DNA of 64,000 bases, taken from Hypomesus transpacificus (taxonomy: Eukaryota; Chordata; Actinopteri; Osmeriformes; Osmeridae). Positions 60,609-64,000 of the stretch are shown one piece after another. Position 1 is the stretch's first letter. The number at the start of each line of letters is the position of its first letter. Location of the stretch: the NCBI RefSeq assembly GCF_021917145.1, contig NC_061071.1:2529110-2593109 (forward strand), read 5' to 3'. Made by a program: the position numbers and the translations under genes. The notes under the pieces are model-generated. The model saw only the letters and a program-made list of their open reading frames with translations, had not been told where the DNA came from and did no database searches.

Positions 60609-62622
60609 ATGCTGGCTACAGGAGCAGTAAGTAAACCAAATATAGTTGCACTAATGCTGAATATAATGGCAAGCTTGGTCGATTGCTGGCTAACGTTAGC
60701 ACAAGGCCAAACGTTGTAGCTAGCTAACCAGCTAACTTTACTAGCGAATGGTCATCTAGCTACCTCACCTACAGTACTCTTTTTGATATGCCTAGTCTGC
60801 CTTATCTTGAAAAGTAAATCCGTAGTGTAGTAACTACACGTTTGTACAATTGTGAGACGCTTTCCGGTATTTCTAACACGTCTAGTCGTGGAGTGAATGA
60901 ACCAGCTAGTCTTTGTTGCTAGCTAGTAAGCTAACGTTAGTTGGATGTTGTTCAATCTTAAAGTTATGTGCCAAATAACTGCACTGTAGTGTAGAAGCTA
61001 ATTTGGTTTTGAATCACAATCATTACAGGCTGTAACCACGGCGCTGGCGCAAGTGGATAGGGAAAAGATCTATCAGTGGATAAACGAACTGTCCAGCCCA
61101 GAGACCCGCGAGAATGCCCTGCTCGAACTCAGTAAAAAGCGAGAATCTGTCCCAGATTTGGCACCCATGCTGTGGCACTCTTGTGGAACCATAGCTGCAC
61201 TCCTGCAGGTAAGATCACGTCATCATTGACTCGCTCAGCCACTTGCACATGTTTCTAACCACTCAAGACTTGAAAATGTGTGAGCTGATCATCAACTCCA
61301 CATGACTCTTTTCCACTGTTTATCATGTGCAACAGGAGATTGTGAATATCTATCCCTCCATCAACCCCCCAACCCTGACAGCGCACCAGTCTAACCGGGT
61401 GTGTAATGCCCTTGCCCTTCTGCAGTGTGTAGCCTCTCATCCAGAAACAAGGTAATATGTCATTGTTGTTGCACCCACTTCTAAGTTTCGGTGCAGCCTC
61501 CTCTCAAGTGTATATCAATCCCGAATGTAATTCTTAAAACGTGTTTTCTCATGTGTTGTTTTTCTCAGATCAGCGTTCCTCACGGCACACATCCCTCTTT
61601 TCCTGTATCCGTTTTTACACACTGTGAGCAAAACGCGGCCCTTTGAATACCTCCGACTCACCAGTCTAGGAGTCATAGGTAACAGAATCAACCTCACAAA
61701 CAAACGTCTGTTTATTAAGACAATGCCTTGAAATGGCCCAGTGTTTATACGTCTCCCTGTTTATCTTGAAGGCGCATTGGTAAAAACAGATGAACAGGAG
61801 GTGATCAACTTCCTGTTGACGACAGAGATCATTCCACTGTGTCTACGGATTATGGAGTCAGGCAGTGAGCTGTCCAAAACGGTAAGTTTGCTTCTCTGTG
61901 AAAAAATTGCAATTTACTCTGCCAACTTTTGAAAGCACTGTCCTCTAATATGTTTGTATGCTTTACAGGTTGCAACTTTCATACTACAGAAAATACTCCT
62001 GGATGACACGGGACTTGCATATATTTGTCAAACTTACGAACGCTTCTCCCATGTTGCCATGATACTTGTAAGTGTGTAACTTTGATCAATATATCATTTG
62101 TGATTGTCTGCACTTCAGCTGTTTGTCTCACTCTGATGTTTATTTCAGGGCAAGATGGTTCTTCAGCTCTCGAAAGAGCCCTCTGCTCGTTTACTGAAGC
62201 ATGTCGTACGTTGTTATCTACGCCTTTCTGACAACTCCAGGTACTGACAACCAAAGCTTGTTACACTTGCCTGCTCTTTAGTCTGCTCTTGATTGATTGA
62301 AACAAGCATTGATAATCATAGAAAAACCAACTTCATCAGTATGGAGGGAACACAGACTTGTTATTATAGTTCGATTAGAGTGGATTTGGATAATACTGTC
62401 TGCACCCCTCTCGTCTCATCAGCATGAACTGTGTCTCTTTGTGTCTCCTACAGAGCCAGAGAAGCCCTTCGCCAGTGTCTTCCAGACCAGCTCAAAGACA
62501 CCACTTTTGCCCAGGTTCTGAAAGACGACACCACCACCAAGCGCTGGCTGGCACAGCTGGTCAAAAACCTGCAGGAGGGACAGGTCACAGACCCAAGGGG
62601 CATCCCCTTACCACCACAGTAG
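60609..62622 (+). CDS. cnot9: CCR4-NOT complex subunit 9 (CNOT9/RQCD1/Caf40), complete, 8 exons
   Basis: Armadillo-repeat subunit of the CCR4-NOT mRNA deadenylation complex; it binds tryptophan-containing motifs of partners such as GW182 proteins. Exons: 60609-60626, 61029-61208, 61336-61451, 61569-61678, 61772-61881, 61969-62067, 62149-62240 and 62454-62622, summing exactly to 298 codons (297 aa; human 299). After a short variable start (MLATGA) it is almost identical to the human protein: [80 protein letters not shown], and the end [10 protein letters not shown]. The acceptor of exon 5 (CTTGAAG) is unusually poor in pyrimidines next to the AG, yet the frame is exact. It is strongly constrained and surely functional. 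Confidence 0.98.
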
Positions 62623-62847
62623 CTCCTCACATGCCCCGAACATCACCAGCAAGGCTCCGGCAGCCTGAGAGAAGCCGCCCGTTTGAAATACGGACACAAA
62701 TAAGGGCACTTGTATTTTGTTTTTGTACAGACTTTAAGTAATGGGAAAAGGAACCTTGAGCCTTGTTGTTCTATGGCCAATCTACCCAATCTCCAAGTGT
62801 GTGGATGCTCTCTTTGTATCAAGAAGTTTTCTTTTTGTTGACTGTCC

Positions 62848-62853
62848 AATAAA
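62848..62853 (+). terminator. Polyadenylation signal of cnot9
   Basis: AATAAA in GTCCAATAAAATGTTG, 226 bases after the stop codon. Confidence 0.75.
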
Positions 62854-62879
62854 ATGTTGAAGCTCGGGATAAAATGCGA

Positions 62880-64000
62880 AATGTATAAATCGGGTTTTAT
62901 TTACGTCGACTATGCTGACAGGTGTCAGTTAAGTACATATCATTAGATTTAGAGATTTAATACAAAAACATGACCTTGCTGTGAAGTGTCTTGACAAATT
63001 ATGTACCATTTCTAAATGACATGGAGTCATTTATTGTAAATGGTTTGGATGGTGGCTGTGGTATACTTCAGAGGACACCAATGGAAGGAACCCCCCATTT
63101 TACCTCTGGCTCTGTCTGTGAAATTCAACCCTGGAAACTGAGCTGATGCTGTGTATTATTGATGCCACTGAACATGAGCAGGTGACAGAGAGGTAGGTAA
63201 AAAAAATAGATGCATATTCTTCAGCAAAACAGAGTTTACAAGGTATACCAAATTAGCATATAGCAAACGCTTTTTTGGGGGCTCCAATGTCAATGCGTTC
63301 ATGCAAATGATTTCAGCCCACAGTCCAATATGTCCTCACACAGTGCACCAGCAGGTAAACTGGACAGATAAATGTTTCATGGCCATGGGTTAGTAACATG
63401 AGAAGGGACTGTCTCCAAACAGCCAGCTATGGTTTATGCTGGCCTTCAGCCAGAGTGTACTGTCCGGGTCTGGGCTGGGTTTGTGTCGGGGAAGGGATGA
63501 AGCACTGAAAGGCTACATTACAGTTGATGCACATTTTTGTATGTCAGTGAAGTGGCTGCCCAATTCTGTTTTGAAGCCAGCGTGTGAAGCACCTACTGAA
63601 TCTTTGATGAATTAGATGTCCTATTAGGTAATTGACTGATTGACCATTCATGGTATCCTGCCTTGTGTTTTACTGCATCAGGTAATGATTTGGTAAATGT
63701 TTTGTTTTTATTAGATAACACAGGTTTAAAAGTTATGCTAGTTCTGTTGTAGCAATTGTTTATAACACAAATCACAAGTGTATAGATAAATACATTTTAA
63801 TAATCAAGTTTACTATCAAAGTATTACAATTCATGAGATAAAAAATAATAATCTAATAATAGCATCTAATAATTGACGGTATTGGCTCAAATATGATTGA
63901 TGATTCACATATTGCTTGTGAGGACCTTGCACAAACTTTGTACAGCATTTATAGTGTAAAAAACAAGAAAGATGGGTGAAAGAGAGACTGACCATCGAGT
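62880..64000. other. Intergenic sequence after cnot9
   Basis: AT-rich sequence without a coding frame longer than about 60 codons, recognised repeat or RNA gene. Confidence 0.55.

Overview
This is nuclear genomic DNA from a ray-finned (teleost) fish. Every gene is split by GT-AG introns, the genes are close together, and the repeats are typical of fish: tRNA-derived SINEs, hAT-type MITEs and CT/CA microsatellites. The species cannot be fixed from sequence alone.

Layout from left to right: mfsd6 (+, 486-6087), nab1 (+, 12268-16036), gls (+, 19596-35446), stat1 (-, 44704-38900), a broken myostatin gene (-, 47942-46284), a small AKAP gene (C2orf88/smAKAP, +, 48711-49028), a tandem pair of unrecognised Gly/Pro/His-rich genes (-, 50744-50043 and 52741-51962), ftcd (-, 59039-53657) and cnot9 (+, 60609-62622). 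The first six belong to the block on human chromosome 2q32. There MSTN-C2orf88 lies on the other side of MFSD6, and FTCD and CNOT9 are elsewhere, so the order here is rearranged. The conserved genes are neighbours by ancestry and not an operon: a membrane transporter-like protein, a corepressor of EGR factors, mitochondrial glutaminase, an interferon transcription factor, a PKA anchor, a histidine/folate enzyme and a CCR4-NOT subunit.

Two regions are the most interesting. First, the myostatin paralogue carries at least two independent lesions: an in-frame stop in exon 2, and a 156-bp hAT-like MITE in exon 3 with a perfect 8-bp target duplication that shifts the frame before the last cysteines. 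Removing the MITE and one target copy gives back a 363-codon family-length frame that is interrupted only by the exon 2 stop. Second, a roughly 1.9-kb unit is duplicated in tandem (49596-51450 and 51547-53456), with a LINE reverse-transcriptase scrap at the junction. Each copy holds a TATA-like box, a short non-coding exon and a two-exon coding region for a low-complexity protein (195 and 223 residues). The protein has a Gly-Pro-Tyr/Cys-rich N-terminal half, a Lys/His-rich stretch, a Gly-Ser run and a His-Gly tail.

Other structures are a 14-bp minisatellite of about 40 units in a stat1 intron, a long intronic hairpin in mfsd6, a mucin-like Thr/Pro tract in the MFSD6 loop, an ISRE-like site upstream of stat1, and gls and stat1 3' ends that appear to meet tail to tail.

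Exon boundaries were placed by eye from GT-AG signals and reading frame. For mfsd6, nab1, gls, cnot9, the ancestral mstn frame and the tandem pair, the exon lengths sum to an exact number of codons.
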